Source: an uncultured Cellvibrio sp. (GTDB taxonomy: Bacteria > Pseudomonadota > Gammaproteobacteria > Pseudomonadales > Cellvibrionaceae). Taken from it: a stretch of 26,320 nt of DNA. The position numbers and the translations under genes are program-made. The stretch is from assembly GCA_946481735.1 (NCBI GenBank), contig CAMLOU010000048.1, forward strand, positions 1 through 26,320. Reading direction: 5' to 3'. Under the pieces are notes generated by a model. That model was not told the DNA's origin. It was given only the letters and a program-made list of their open reading frames with translations, and made no database searches. Shown here piece after piece: positions 1 through 7,003 of this stretch. Position 1 is the first letter of the stretch; each line of letters starts with the position of its first letter.

Positions 1-87
1 TTGCTTTATGTGAAATTTAATCCGTGCACAACAATGAATTTTTTGCCAATTTTGGACATCGCGTCGGATTACGAAAAACTTGCCGGG

Positions 88-240
88 GTGGTTGGGTGAA
101 GGGGTGTGAGACCATCAGCGGCATGGACGACCCACATGGATGTGGGAAGTTTCCCGAAGCGCCGGGAGCGCGTAGGGATGCCGCTGTTGAGCCTACAAGG
201 ATGTATCCACGGCGTGTCTCACACCCCTTCACCCAACCAC
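88..240. repeat. Family B structured repeat, copy 1
   Basis: A perfect 25-bp inverted repeat (arms 88-112 and 216-240) encloses about 100 nt that folds further. Inner stems are 116-124 with 178-186 (9 bp) and 131-137 with 140-146 (CCCACAT-GG-ATGTGGG), plus smaller CCCG/CGGG and GGAT/ATCC stems. The core at 122-177 matches the reverse complement of 16043-16098 with 3 mismatches in 56 positions, so this is a dispersed family with the two copies in opposite orientation. It lies just downstream of the araA stop codon. Open frames through it are not credible genes. It could protect or terminate the ara transcript, but no U-tract follows. The rest of 1-263 holds nothing I can identify. Confidence 0.85.
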
Positions 241-263
241 CACACCAATCAATCACCACCAAA

Positions 264-1766
264 TCAAACACCCTGACTCAAATGGTAAAACGCCGCGTTA
301 TGACGCAATTCGGTTTTCAAATTACGCACGGTGGTATCCGCACCAATCACAATCGCTTCGATACCCGCCATCTCCGCCAGATCAACCGCTTCATCCGCCG
401 TAATACCTTGGGTATAAGCACTGTGATGCGCACCGCCAGCGTGAATCCAGGAAGCCGCTGCAACTTCAAGATTCGGGCGCGGTTCCCACAGGGCTTTTGC
501 CACTGGCAGGTTGGGCAATTCTTGTGGCGGGTTCACGGTATCCACTTCGTTGATAATCATGCGGAAGCGGGTACCCAGGTCAATCACAGAAATACACAGG
601 GCCGGGCCGGGTTTGCCGGTGAAGATCAGGCGTGCGATGTCGTTGCGACACCCGATGGTGTGCAGGTGCACTTCCAGTTTCGGTTTTTCGGCGGCGATGG
701 ACGGACAGACTTCCAACATATGCGCACCCAACACCTGATCCGGTGCGCCGAAGTGATAGGTGTAATCTTCCATAAACGAAGAACCACCTGCGCGACCTTT
801 GGACATCACTTTAGCGATGCGCACCATGGCGGCGGTTTTCCAATCGCCTTCACCGCCGTAACCAAAACCGGCGGCCATCAAACGTTGAGTGGCCAGGCCA
901 GGCAAGTTGGTCAAGCCGGTTAAATTTTCAAAGCAGTTGGTGAATGCACCGAAGCCGCCTTCAGTTAAAAATTTCAGCATGCCCAATTCCAGGCGGGCTT
1001 CGTTTTTCAGCATCTGGAATTGATGTTCATCATCAAACACCGCTGGCGACACATCGTACTCTGCGCGATAAACATCGATTTGCTTGGCCACTTCTTCATC
1101 GGTTACCGCATCGACCACTTTTTGCAGATCACCCAAACCGTAAGCATGTACTTCGTAACCAAACTGGATTTGTGCGGAGACTTTATCGCCATCAGTCACC
1201 GCCACTTGCCGCATGTTGTCGCCGAAGCGCGCCACTTTCAGGTTGTGGCTTTCATGCCAGCCCATGGCAACGCGACACCAGCTATCGATTTGTTTTTGCA
1301 CCGAATCAGTTGACCAGTGGCCCACTACCACTTTGCGATCCTGACGCAAACGCGTGCTGACGTGACCGAACTCGCGGTCGCCGTGGGCGCTCTGGTTCAG
1401 GTTCATAAAGTGCATGTTGATCTCAGCAAACGGCAGCTCGGCATTAAACTGCGTGTGCAAATGCATGTAGGGTTTGTTGAGCGCTTTCAATCCGGAAATC
1501 CACATCTTCGCCGGAGAAAAGGTGTGCATCCACAGGATCAGGCCCACACAGTTTTCATCGCTGTTGGCCCGCTGGCACACCGACAGGATTTCGCCGGGAG
1601 ATTTTACGGTATCCTGTGCGACGATCTTGATCGAAATCTTGTCCGAGGCAGTCAATGACTCGGCAATCTTTTGGCTGTTTTCAGCCACTTGCTTCAGCAC
1701 GCCGGGGCCGTACAGGTGTTGGGAACCGGTGACCAGCCACACTTCTTTATCGCCGTAAATCTTCAT
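264..1766 (-). CDS. araA: L-arabinose isomerase
   Basis: Converts L-arabinose to L-ribulose in the cytoplasm, the first step of the AraA-AraB-AraD pathway. The product is 500 aa, the same length as E. coli AraA. The Mn-binding and catalytic positions expected for the family are visible: E306 in [10 protein letters not shown]333 in [12 protein letters not shown]349 in [11 protein letters not shown] and the His pair 447-448 in GGAHHSAYT. The ATG at 1766 has a strong upstream ribosome site (GAGGAA, 7 nt away). It is the last gene of a minus-strand araB-araD-araA operon, 81 nt after the araD stop, with no promoter or terminator evident in that gap. The order B-D-A differs from the E. coli order B-A-D. 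The family B repeat follows its stop codon. Confidence 0.97.
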   Translation of the reverse strand: MKIYGDKEVWLVTGSQHLYGPGVLKQVAENSQKIAESLTASDKISIKIVAQDTVKSPGEILSVCQRANSDENCVGLILWMHTFSPAKMWISGLKALNKPYMHLHTQFNAELPFAEINMHFMNLNQSAHGDREFGHVSTRLRQDRKVVVGHWSTDSVQKQIDSWCRVAMGWHESHNLKVARFGDNMRQVAVTDGDKVSAQIQFGYEVHAYGLGDLQKVVDAVTDEEVAKQIDVYRAEYDVSPAVFDDEHQFQMLKNEARLELGMLKFLTEGGFGAFTNCFENLTGLTNLPGLATQRLMAAGFGYGGEGDWKTAAMVRIAKVMSKGRAGGSSFMEDYTYHFGAPDQVLGAHMLEVCPSIAAEKPKLEVHLHTIGCRNDIARLIFTGKPGPALCISVIDLGTRFRMIINEVDTVNPPQELPNLPVAKALWEPRPNLEVAAASWIHAGGAHHSAYTQGITADEAVDLAEMAGIEAIVIGADTTVRNLKTELRHNAAFYHLSQGV

Positions 1767-1847
1767 TACTGATTCCTCAAAAATAACGTTGGTGTTTTGT
1801 CTGTTTGTTACGTCGTCTGCACACGGGCAGACCTGTTGCGTAAATCT

Positions 1848-2543
1848 TTATTTCGATTGGCCGTAGTAAGCATTCTTGCCGTGCTTGCGCAGGTAATGTT
1901 TATCGACAATGCCCTGCTTTAACGGCGCGACTTGTTGGTCCAGGGTTTTGGTGAGATACGCCATGCGCGCAATCTCTTCCAGAATAACCGCGTGGTAAAC
2001 CGCTTCCGCCGCGTTCTTGCCCCAGGTAAATGGCGCATGCCCCGCGACGATCACCATCGGCACCTCCACCGGGCTACGCTCTTTGAAACAATCGGTAATT
2101 TGCACACCGGTTTCTTCTTCGTAATCGCGCGTAATTTGTTCATCGCTCATCACCGCCGTGCACGGAATTTCACCGTAGGCATAATCCGCATGGGTCGTGC
2201 CGTAACAGGGAATACCTTGTTGGGTTTGCGCCCAGGCGGTGGCATAGGTGGAGTGGGTGTGGGTAACACCCCCAATGGCGTCAAAATGGCGATACAAATG
2301 TGTATGGGTTTTGGTGTCGGACGACGGACGCAACTTGCCTTCAACAATGTTGTTGTCCAGGTCGACAACCACCATGTCATCCACGGTTAATTTTTCGTAA
2401 GCCACGCCACTGGGTTTGATCGCAATCACGCCTTTATCACGATCAATCTGCGATACATTGCCCCAGGTGTACACCACCAGATTGCGTCGCTGTAATTCCA
2501 TATTGGCTTCGTAGGCGGCACGTTTTAATTCTTGATAACTCAT
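1848..2543 (-). CDS. araD: L-ribulose-5-phosphate 4-epimerase
   Basis: Epimerises L-ribulose 5-phosphate to D-xylulose 5-phosphate, feeding the pentose phosphate pathway. It is a class II aldolase/AraD fold protein of 231 aa, the E. coli AraD length. Zn ligands are H95 and H97 in VTHTHSTY and H169 in VAGHAPFTWG. D76 in PSSDTK matches the family's catalytic acid, and the C-terminal KNAYYGQ carries the usual Tyr. The frame is open upstream to 2795, but the ATG at 2543 is chosen: it gives the family N-terminus MSYQELKRAAYEAN, has an AGGAG site 7 nt upstream, and overlaps the araB stop as ATGA, implying translational coupling. Confidence 0.97.
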   Translation of the reverse strand: MSYQELKRAAYEANMELQRRNLVVYTWGNVSQIDRDKGVIAIKPSGVAYEKLTVDDMVVVDLDNNIVEGKLRPSSDTKTHTHLYRHFDAIGGVTHTHSTYATAWAQTQQGIPCYGTTHADYAYGEIPCTAVMSDEQITRDYEEETGVQITDCFKERSPVEVPMVIVAGHAPFTWGKNAAEAVYHAVILEEIARMAYLTKTLDQQVAPLKQGIVDKHYLRKHGKNAYYGQSK

Positions 2544-4219
2544 GACGCATCTCCTGACGCATTCCCGCTCACAAATGCACCGAGCTGCTGGTATTTTTGA
2601 TACAGGCTTGCGTAAACTTTTGCGTTGGCAGCATCCGGCTGGTAGGTTTTGCACACCGGCGATGCCATGGCTTTTTGCGCGCTGGCCACGTCGGGATACA
2701 CACCACCCACCGTCGCGGCAAAAATCGCCGCACCCAACGCACAACTTTGTTCGCTCTCCAGCACATCGATAGGACAGTTCCACACATCGGCGCACACTTG
2801 CATAACAAAATCGGATTTCTTGGAGATACCGCCGATCACCACGACGGAGTCAATCGCCACGCCTTCTGATTTAAACCGCTCGATAATGGCGCGCGCACCG
2901 AATGCCGTTGCTTCTACCAATGCACGAAAGATATGCGGCGCCTGGCTGCCCATCTTTAACCCGGTGATGGCCATGGATAGGGTCTGATCAGCATCCGGCG
3001 TGCGGCGGCCGTTTACCCAATCCAGCGCGGTAATGCCGGTTTCACCTGCGGGGATTTTGCTGGCGGCGTCACCGAGCATACGCAGCGTGTTGTCTTCCAG
3101 ATCCTGAATCAGCGTAGCTTTGGTCGTGTCATCCACAGCGGTGGATTGTTGCAGCACATTGATCGCCGGCCACATTAATACATTGCGGAACCAGGCATAT
3201 AAATCGCCGAACGCGGACTGTCCCGCTTCAAGACCCACCATACCCGGCATCACCGAACCGTCCACCTGGCCGCAGATACCGCGAATACATTTTTCGCCGA
3301 TATCGGCATAACTCGCGACGGTAATGTCACACGTCGAGGTGCCCATAATCTTGGTCAGTACACCGGGTTTGACATTGGCTGCCACCGCGCCCATATGACA
3401 ATCGAACGCGCTGAAGCCGACCGGAATACCCGCCGGCAAACCCAACTTGTCGGCCCAGGCTGCGGTGAGTGGACCGACCGCCTGATCAGATGCAAACGTC
3501 TCTTTCGGCAAACGGTCACGCAGGCCATCCAGCAAGGGATCAATGCCCACAAAAAATTCATTGGGCGGATAACCACCCCAGCTCTCATGCCACATCACTT
3601 TGTGGCCGGTCGCACACCGGCCCATGCGCAGTCTGGTCGGATGAGTGGTGTCGGTCAGCACCGCCGACATCCAGTCGCAATGCTCAACCCAATAATAAGT
3701 CGCCGCGCGCACCGCTGCGTCTTCGCGCAGCACATGCAACGCCTTCGCCCAAAACCATTCGGACGAATAAATACCGCCTTCGTATTTCAAATAATTCACC
3801 GGCGCCTTATTGGCCGCAGCGGTAATTTCCTGCGCTTCTCTGATGGCGGTGTGATCCTTCCACAACACAAACATCGCGTTGGGGTTGTCGGCAAACTCAG
3901 GCTTCAGCGCCAGCGCAACGCCCTCCGCGTCCACCGCCACCGGCGTTGAACCCGTGGTATCAAAACTGATGCCCACCACCTGCGTCGCCGCACCGGCGGG
4001 CGCCTTGGCCCATAAACCCCGCACAACCGCTTCCAGGCTTTCGAGGTAATCCAGAGGATGCTGCCGGAACTGATCTTTCGCCGGTACGCAATACAAACCC
4101 TTCTTCCAGCGCGGGTAATACACCACGTTGGTGGCCACTTCCGCACCTGTGTGGGCATCGACTAACAGGGCTCTAACCGAATCCGAGCCGTAATCCAGGC
4201 CCAGGGCATAAGACGTCAT
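2540..4219 (-). CDS. araB: Ribulokinase
   Basis: Phosphorylates L-ribulose to L-ribulose 5-phosphate using ATP. It is a two-domain FGGY-family kinase of 559 aa (E. coli AraB is 566). The N-terminal phosphate-binding loop is LGLDYGSDSVRALLVD (D9). D273 in SAFDCHMGAVAAN is the likely catalytic base, and GGISKKSDFVMQVCADVW from about residue 463 is the C-terminal FGGY signature. First gene of the araBDA operon; its stop overlaps the araD start. The ATG at 4219 follows a modest GGTGAT ribosome site. A TTGACA promoter and a 17-bp palindrome lie 60 to 100 nt upstream, so it is probably controlled by an arabinose-responsive repressor encoded elsewhere. Confidence 0.97.
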   Translation of the reverse strand: MTSYALGLDYGSDSVRALLVDAHTGAEVATNVVYYPRWKKGLYCVPAKDQFRQHPLDYLESLEAVVRGLWAKAPAGAATQVVGISFDTTGSTPVAVDAEGVALALKPEFADNPNAMFVLWKDHTAIREAQEITAAANKAPVNYLKYEGGIYSSEWFWAKALHVLREDAAVRAATYYWVEHCDWMSAVLTDTTHPTRLRMGRCATGHKVMWHESWGGYPPNEFFVGIDPLLDGLRDRLPKETFASDQAVGPLTAAWADKLGLPAGIPVGFSAFDCHMGAVAANVKPGVLTKIMGTSTCDITVASYADIGEKCIRGICGQVDGSVMPGMVGLEAGQSAFGDLYAWFRNVLMWPAINVLQQSTAVDDTTKATLIQDLEDNTLRMLGDAASKIPAGETGITALDWVNGRRTPDADQTLSMAITGLKMGSQAPHIFRALVEATAFGARAIIERFKSEGVAIDSVVVIGGISKKSDFVMQVCADVWNCPIDVLESEQSCALGAAIFAATVGGVYPDVASAQKAMASPVCKTYQPDAANAKVYASLYQKYQQLGAFVSGNASGDAS

Positions 4220-4278
4220 ATATCACCATTCTTGGACAGGCTGAGCCAAAAGGAACCGAAGGCCTCAGCGATTTATCT

Positions 4279-4295
4279 ATATTGTATGATAATAT
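4279..4295. promoter_or_regulatory. Putative operator upstream of araB
   Basis: On the minus strand the 17-mer is ATATTATCATACAATAT. It matches the palindrome upstream of the exported GH43 gene (5694-5710) at 15 of 17 positions, overlaps the predicted araB -10 element, and keeps ATATT/AATAT ends. A shared site overlapping two promoters of one pathway suggests a repressor operator. The regulator's identity is not visible. Confidence 0.6.
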
Positions 4296-4321
4296 TATTC
4301 AAAGAAAGCAGCATTTGTCAA
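4292..4321 (-). promoter_or_regulatory. araBDA promoter
   Basis: The minus strand carries a consensus -35 TTGACA (4316-4321), an 18-bp spacer and a -10 TAATAT (4292-4297). The expected start of transcription would leave a leader of roughly 60 to 70 nt before araB. The putative operator overlaps the -10 element. Confidence 0.65.
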
Positions 4322-4384
4322 TGGGATGAAGACCACCGAGATAGAAATAGTCAAATATACCTCTAGTTATTTGTCCCATGCGAG

Positions 4385-4558
4385 CTTGGCATTAGGGCAT
4401 GGATTTCGAACCCCCCAATTCATGGATGAATTGAGGGAGCTACAGGGACGATTCATTCGCCACATCCCTGTGGCTCACCCTGCGGGCAGCTTCGCTGTGC
4501 AAATTGTCGATCCTGCCAATTTGTTATGCGTTTTCGAAATCCATGCCCTAATGACAAG
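4385..4558. repeat. Family A long-hairpin repeat, copy 1
   Basis: Inverted repeat with 26-bp arms (4385-4410 and 4533-4558) carrying one mismatch. Inside is an 8-bp hairpin CAATTCAT-GG-ATGAATTG, then a conserved core GAGGGAGCTACAGGGACG shared with copy 2 in the same orientation. This copy has extra internal sequence with a GCCACA-TCCC-TGTGGC stem. It lies in the 478-nt gap between araB and the exported GH43, between that GH43's terminator and the araB promoter. The 86-codon frame crossing it (4326-4586) follows the repeat and is not a credible gene. Confidence 0.85.
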
Positions 4559-4580
4559 CGGACTGCGAAGCACTAGCGAG

Positions 4581-4613
4581 ATATAAAAAACGGCCAGTGA
4601 GGGGGCTGGCCGT
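4581..4613 (-). terminator. Rho-independent terminator of the exported GH43 gene
   Basis: On the minus strand a 7-bp perfect GC-rich stem (CGGCCAG/CTGGCCG, 4591-4612) is followed directly by six T (4585-4590). It lies about 85 nt beyond the GH43 stop at 4698, so this gene ends before the araB promoter and is transcribed separately. Confidence 0.8.
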
Positions 4614-4697
4614 GAAGCGAAGATGCAGTGGAAATACCGACTGCGAACACCAACTAACAAAACAAAAAAATGAAACAGCGGAGAAAATAAGGAGAAA

Positions 4698-5657
4698 CTA
4701 CTTAACCGGGGCAACCCCTTCACTAGTCATAACAATGCGCTTGATCGTACCGTCCGGGTTGTAATGCAGATCATCAATAGCTACCGAACGCCGGAAGCTG
4801 CCGCCATCGGGCACATGGCCGCCGGTGTGATAAATAAAGAACGAACGACCTTTAAATTCAATAATGGACTGATGGTTGGTATTGGAGTTACCCGCCAACT
4901 CATTCAGGATGCCCTTGTACTCCCAAGGCCCCGTGATGCTCTTGCTCATGGCATAACCAATCTTTTCCGGAAAGCCCATGGCATACGTCAGGTAGTAATA
5001 TTCGCCGTGCTTATGTGCCCACAGCGCCTCGGTAAAGTTCGGCAAGCCCTCAATGGCGTGGATCGGCCCATCCAGTTCAATCATGTTGTCTTTCAACTTG
5101 GCATAACGCGGCTTGGTGTTGCCCCAGAACAAATACGCCTGACCGTCATCATCGATAAACGCCGCCGGATCAAGATCATCCCAATCAATATGGGTATCGG
5201 TGGTCATGTCGTTGCTGACCAGCGCCTTACCCAAGGCATCTTTAAACGGCCCGAGCGGGCTATCAGCCACCGCCACCCCAATCGCAAAACCATTGATGGT
5301 CGCGTGACGCACCGTCACATACCAATAAAACTTACCACCCTTCTCAATCACATGAGCCGCCCAGGCATCACCCTTGGCCCACTTGAAATCCTTCACCGAC
5401 AACTTCGGCCCATGCTCCTTCCAATTCACCATATCGGTAGACGAAAACACCAGCCACTTATGCATCTCATAAAACTTCGTATTGTCTTTAGCCTCATCAT
5501 GGCCGGTGTACAGGTATACGGTACCGTCATGCACCATGGCAGCCGGGTCGGCGGTAAGCACATCTTTAAAGATCGGATTGTCCGCCTGGACGGTGGAAGC
5601 CCCTACCAGAATCAAGGGTAAAAGCGCGCGACGCGCAAAAGAACGGATAACAGACAT
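4698..5657 (-). CDS. Exported GH43 alpha-L-arabinofuranosidase, probably arabinan-specific
   Basis: A 319-aa five-bladed beta-propeller glycosidase of family GH43. The three catalytic acids fit the family: base D37 in LTADPAAMV, pKa modulator D163 in DDLDPAAFIDDDG and general acid E210 in FTEALWAHK. A signal peptide of about 25 residues ends VQA-DNP; its RRALLPLILVGA resembles a twin-arginine signal, so Tat export is possible. From memory the mature sequence (DNPIFKDVLTADPAA onward) resembles the Cellvibrio japonicus arabinan-specific alpha-1,2-arabinofuranosidase Abf43A; that is recognition, not a search result. It has its own promoter and terminator and is bracketed by two family A repeats. 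It likely removes arabinose side chains outside the cytoplasm. Exact linkage specificity is inferred. Confidence 0.85.
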   Translation of the reverse strand: MSVIRSFARRALLPLILVGASTVQADNPIFKDVLTADPAAMVHDGTVYLYTGHDEAKDNTKFYEMHKWLVFSSTDMVNWKEHGPKLSVKDFKWAKGDAWAAHVIEKGGKFYWYVTVRHATINGFAIGVAVADSPLGPFKDALGKALVSNDMTTDTHIDWDDLDPAAFIDDDGQAYLFWGNTKPRYAKLKDNMIELDGPIHAIEGLPNFTEALWAHKHGEYYYLTYAMGFPEKIGYAMSKSITGPWEYKGILNELAGNSNTNHQSIIEFKGRSFFIYHTGGHVPDGGSFRRSVAIDDLHYNPDGTIKRIVMTSEGVAPVK

Positions 5658-5693
5658 AGGTTAGATCCTGCTCGTTATGATTATTAATCAATA

Positions 5694-5710
5694 ATATTGT
5701 ATTACAATAT
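5694..5710. promoter_or_regulatory. Palindromic operator of the exported GH43 gene
   Basis: ATATTGTA-T-TACAATAT is a perfect 8-bp inverted repeat around one central base. It overlaps the predicted -10 element, 37 bp upstream of the start codon. The araB upstream region holds a 15/17 match. This is consistent with binding of a dimeric repressor that couples arabinan debranching to arabinose catabolism. Confidence 0.65.
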
Positions 5711-5723
5711 AATAAAATCGCAA
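5696..5723 (-). promoter_or_regulatory. Promoter of the exported GH43 gene
   Basis: Minus-strand -35 TTGCGA (5718-5723), 16-bp spacer, -10 TACAAT (5696-5701) inside the palindromic operator. An alternative pairing, TTGATC with TATATT, also lies in this AT-rich stretch, so the exact start point is uncertain. Confidence 0.45.
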
Positions 5724-5743
5724 CGAGGATCAAGTTAAAAATA

Positions 5744-5778
5744 GGGGAAAGGGGAAAGGGGAAAGGGGAAAGGGGAAA
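5744..5778 (+). repeat. Five tandem GGGGAAA units (possible G-quadruplex)
   Basis: Five perfect head-to-tail copies of the 7-mer GGGGAAA. Four or more runs of four G with 3-nt loops fit the classical intramolecular G-quadruplex pattern. The G-rich strand is the plus strand, the template strand for the minus-strand GH43 gene, about 20 bp upstream of its predicted -35 element. Copy number may vary by slippage. Confidence 0.9.
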
Positions 5779-5838
5779 GTATTATTATTTTTTAAGGTTT
5801 AAGTTCGGGCAAGAATGCTGTCGTTTTGCACAATTCGA

Positions 5839-5944
5839 GTTTGGCGTTGGGGTAGTGGTTTCGAAACCCTCAAGTCAGGGACGACTTGAGGGAGCTACAG
5901 GGACGTATTCATGCGTTTTCGAAACCACTACCCCAACGACAAAC
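5839..5944. repeat. Family A long-hairpin repeat, copy 2
   Basis: Arms of 28 bp (5839-5866 and 5917-5944) with one mismatch, enclosing a perfect 10-bp hairpin (5867-5876 with 5883-5892) and the core GAGGGAGCTACAGGGACG. Same orientation as copy 1 at 4385-4558. Arm sequence differs from copy 1 at 7 of 26 aligned positions, each compensated on the opposite arm. It begins 31 nt after the stop of the cytoplasmic GH43 gene and, with the GGGGAAA tract and the promoter, makes up the 318-nt gap. Confidence 0.87.
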
Positions 5945-5975
5945 GTCTTCGAGAGGTAATCTGGAAAACTTCGAT

Positions 5976-6989
5976 CTATGACTTCCGGTAAGGCTCAATC
6001 GTCAAAATCCGCCCTTGGTCATCGTACTTCAACTCCGTCATCTTCACCGACCGCAGATGTGTCACACCACCGGACAAGATGGAGTCGTGGTAGAACAAAT
6101 ACCACTTGCCTTCAAACTCACAAATCGAATGATGCGTCGTCCAGCCCACTACCGGGGTGAGAATCTGGCCCTGGTAGGTGAAGGGTCCGTAGGGGTTATC
6201 GCTGGTGGCGTAACACAAAAAGTGGGTGTCACCGGTGGAGTAAGACAAGTAGTACTTGCCCTGGTACTTGTGCATCCAGGGGCCTTCAAAATAGCGACGT
6301 GCGTTGTCGCCAGCCAATAAAGGCTTGCCCTGTTCGTCCAGAATCACCACCTCGCGCGGGGTTTCGGCGAATTGTTTCATATCCGCAGACAAACGTGCGA
6401 CGCGCGGACCTAAAGCCGGTTCATGGGCGGCAGGTTCCTGATAATCCGGGCTGTAGGTATTGTCGCGGTAGCATTGCAATTGCCCGCCCCAGATACCGCC
6501 GAAGTAGATGTAATGCTCGCCGTCATCGTCCCGGTAGACTGCCGGGTCGATGGAGTAGCTGCCTTCGATGGCTTCCGGCTCCGCCTTGAAGGGGCCGGCG
6601 GGGTGGTCGCCGATGGCGACACCAATCTGGAACAGGCCGTTGGCGCGTTTGGCAGGGAAGTAAAGATAGTATTTGCCGTCTTTGGTGGCCGCATCCGGTG
6701 CCCACATTTGCCGCTCGGCCCAGGGCACATCTTTCACATGCAGTGCTACACCGCAGTCTTCCGCCTTGCTGTCGGGGCCGTCCATCCGCAGAACGTGGTA
6801 ATCCTCCATACCGAAGTGGTCACCGTTGTCGTTGAACGGAATGCCGGCATCAATATCGTGGGATGGGTAGATATAAAGCTTGCCGTCAAACACGTGGGCC
6901 GAAGGGTCAGCGGTGTAGATATGGGTGACCAACGGCTGTGAAATCGCCTTGGCGGCCAGGGCCTGATAATCCTGATTGTCATCGGACAT
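5976..6989 (-). CDS. Cytoplasmic GH43 glycosidase (arabinofuranosidase/xylosidase type)
   Basis: A 337-aa GH43 beta-propeller enzyme without a signal peptide (N-terminus MSDDNQDYQALAAK), so it should act in the cytoplasm. Catalytic acids are D28 in IYTADPSAHV, D148 in SIDPAVYRDDDG and E235 in YFEGPWMHK. Conserved surroundings such as YIYPSHDID and WAPDAA recall bacterial enzymes annotated as beta-xylosidase/alpha-L-arabinofuranosidase. It follows the GPH sugar-symporter gene by 14 nt on the same strand. The pair suggests import of short arabino- or xylo-oligosaccharides followed by intracellular release of the terminal pentose. Substrate cannot be fixed from sequence: arabinose is favoured by the adjacent ara genes, xylose remains possible. 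Confidence 0.87.
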   Translation of the reverse strand: MSDDNQDYQALAAKAISQPLVTHIYTADPSAHVFDGKLYIYPSHDIDAGIPFNDNGDHFGMEDYHVLRMDGPDSKAEDCGVALHVKDVPWAERQMWAPDAATKDGKYYLYFPAKRANGLFQIGVAIGDHPAGPFKAEPEAIEGSYSIDPAVYRDDDGEHYIYFGGIWGGQLQCYRDNTYSPDYQEPAAHEPALGPRVARLSADMKQFAETPREVVILDEQGKPLLAGDNARRYFEGPWMHKYQGKYYLSYSTGDTHFLCYATSDNPYGPFTYQGQILTPVVGWTTHHSICEFEGKWYLFYHDSILSGGVTHLRSVKMTELKYDDQGRILTIEPYRKS

Positions 6990-7003
6990 GATTAGCTCTC
7001 CAG

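Noticed and set aside
24..923. 300-codon open frame on the plus strand
   Set aside because: It runs through the family B repeat and then antisense to araA, whose frame is unambiguous.
2544..2795. N-terminal extension of araD
   Set aside because: It overlaps araB by more than 250 nt; the ATG at 2543 gives the family length and has a ribosome site.
4326..4586. 86-codon open frame on the plus strand in the araB-GH43 gap
   Set aside because: It is made almost wholly of the family A repeat and crosses its hairpin arms; no ribosome site or family resemblance.
4385..5944. Repeats considered as a CRISPR array
   Set aside because: Only two copies more than 1 kb apart, long arms, no regular spacers and no cas genes.
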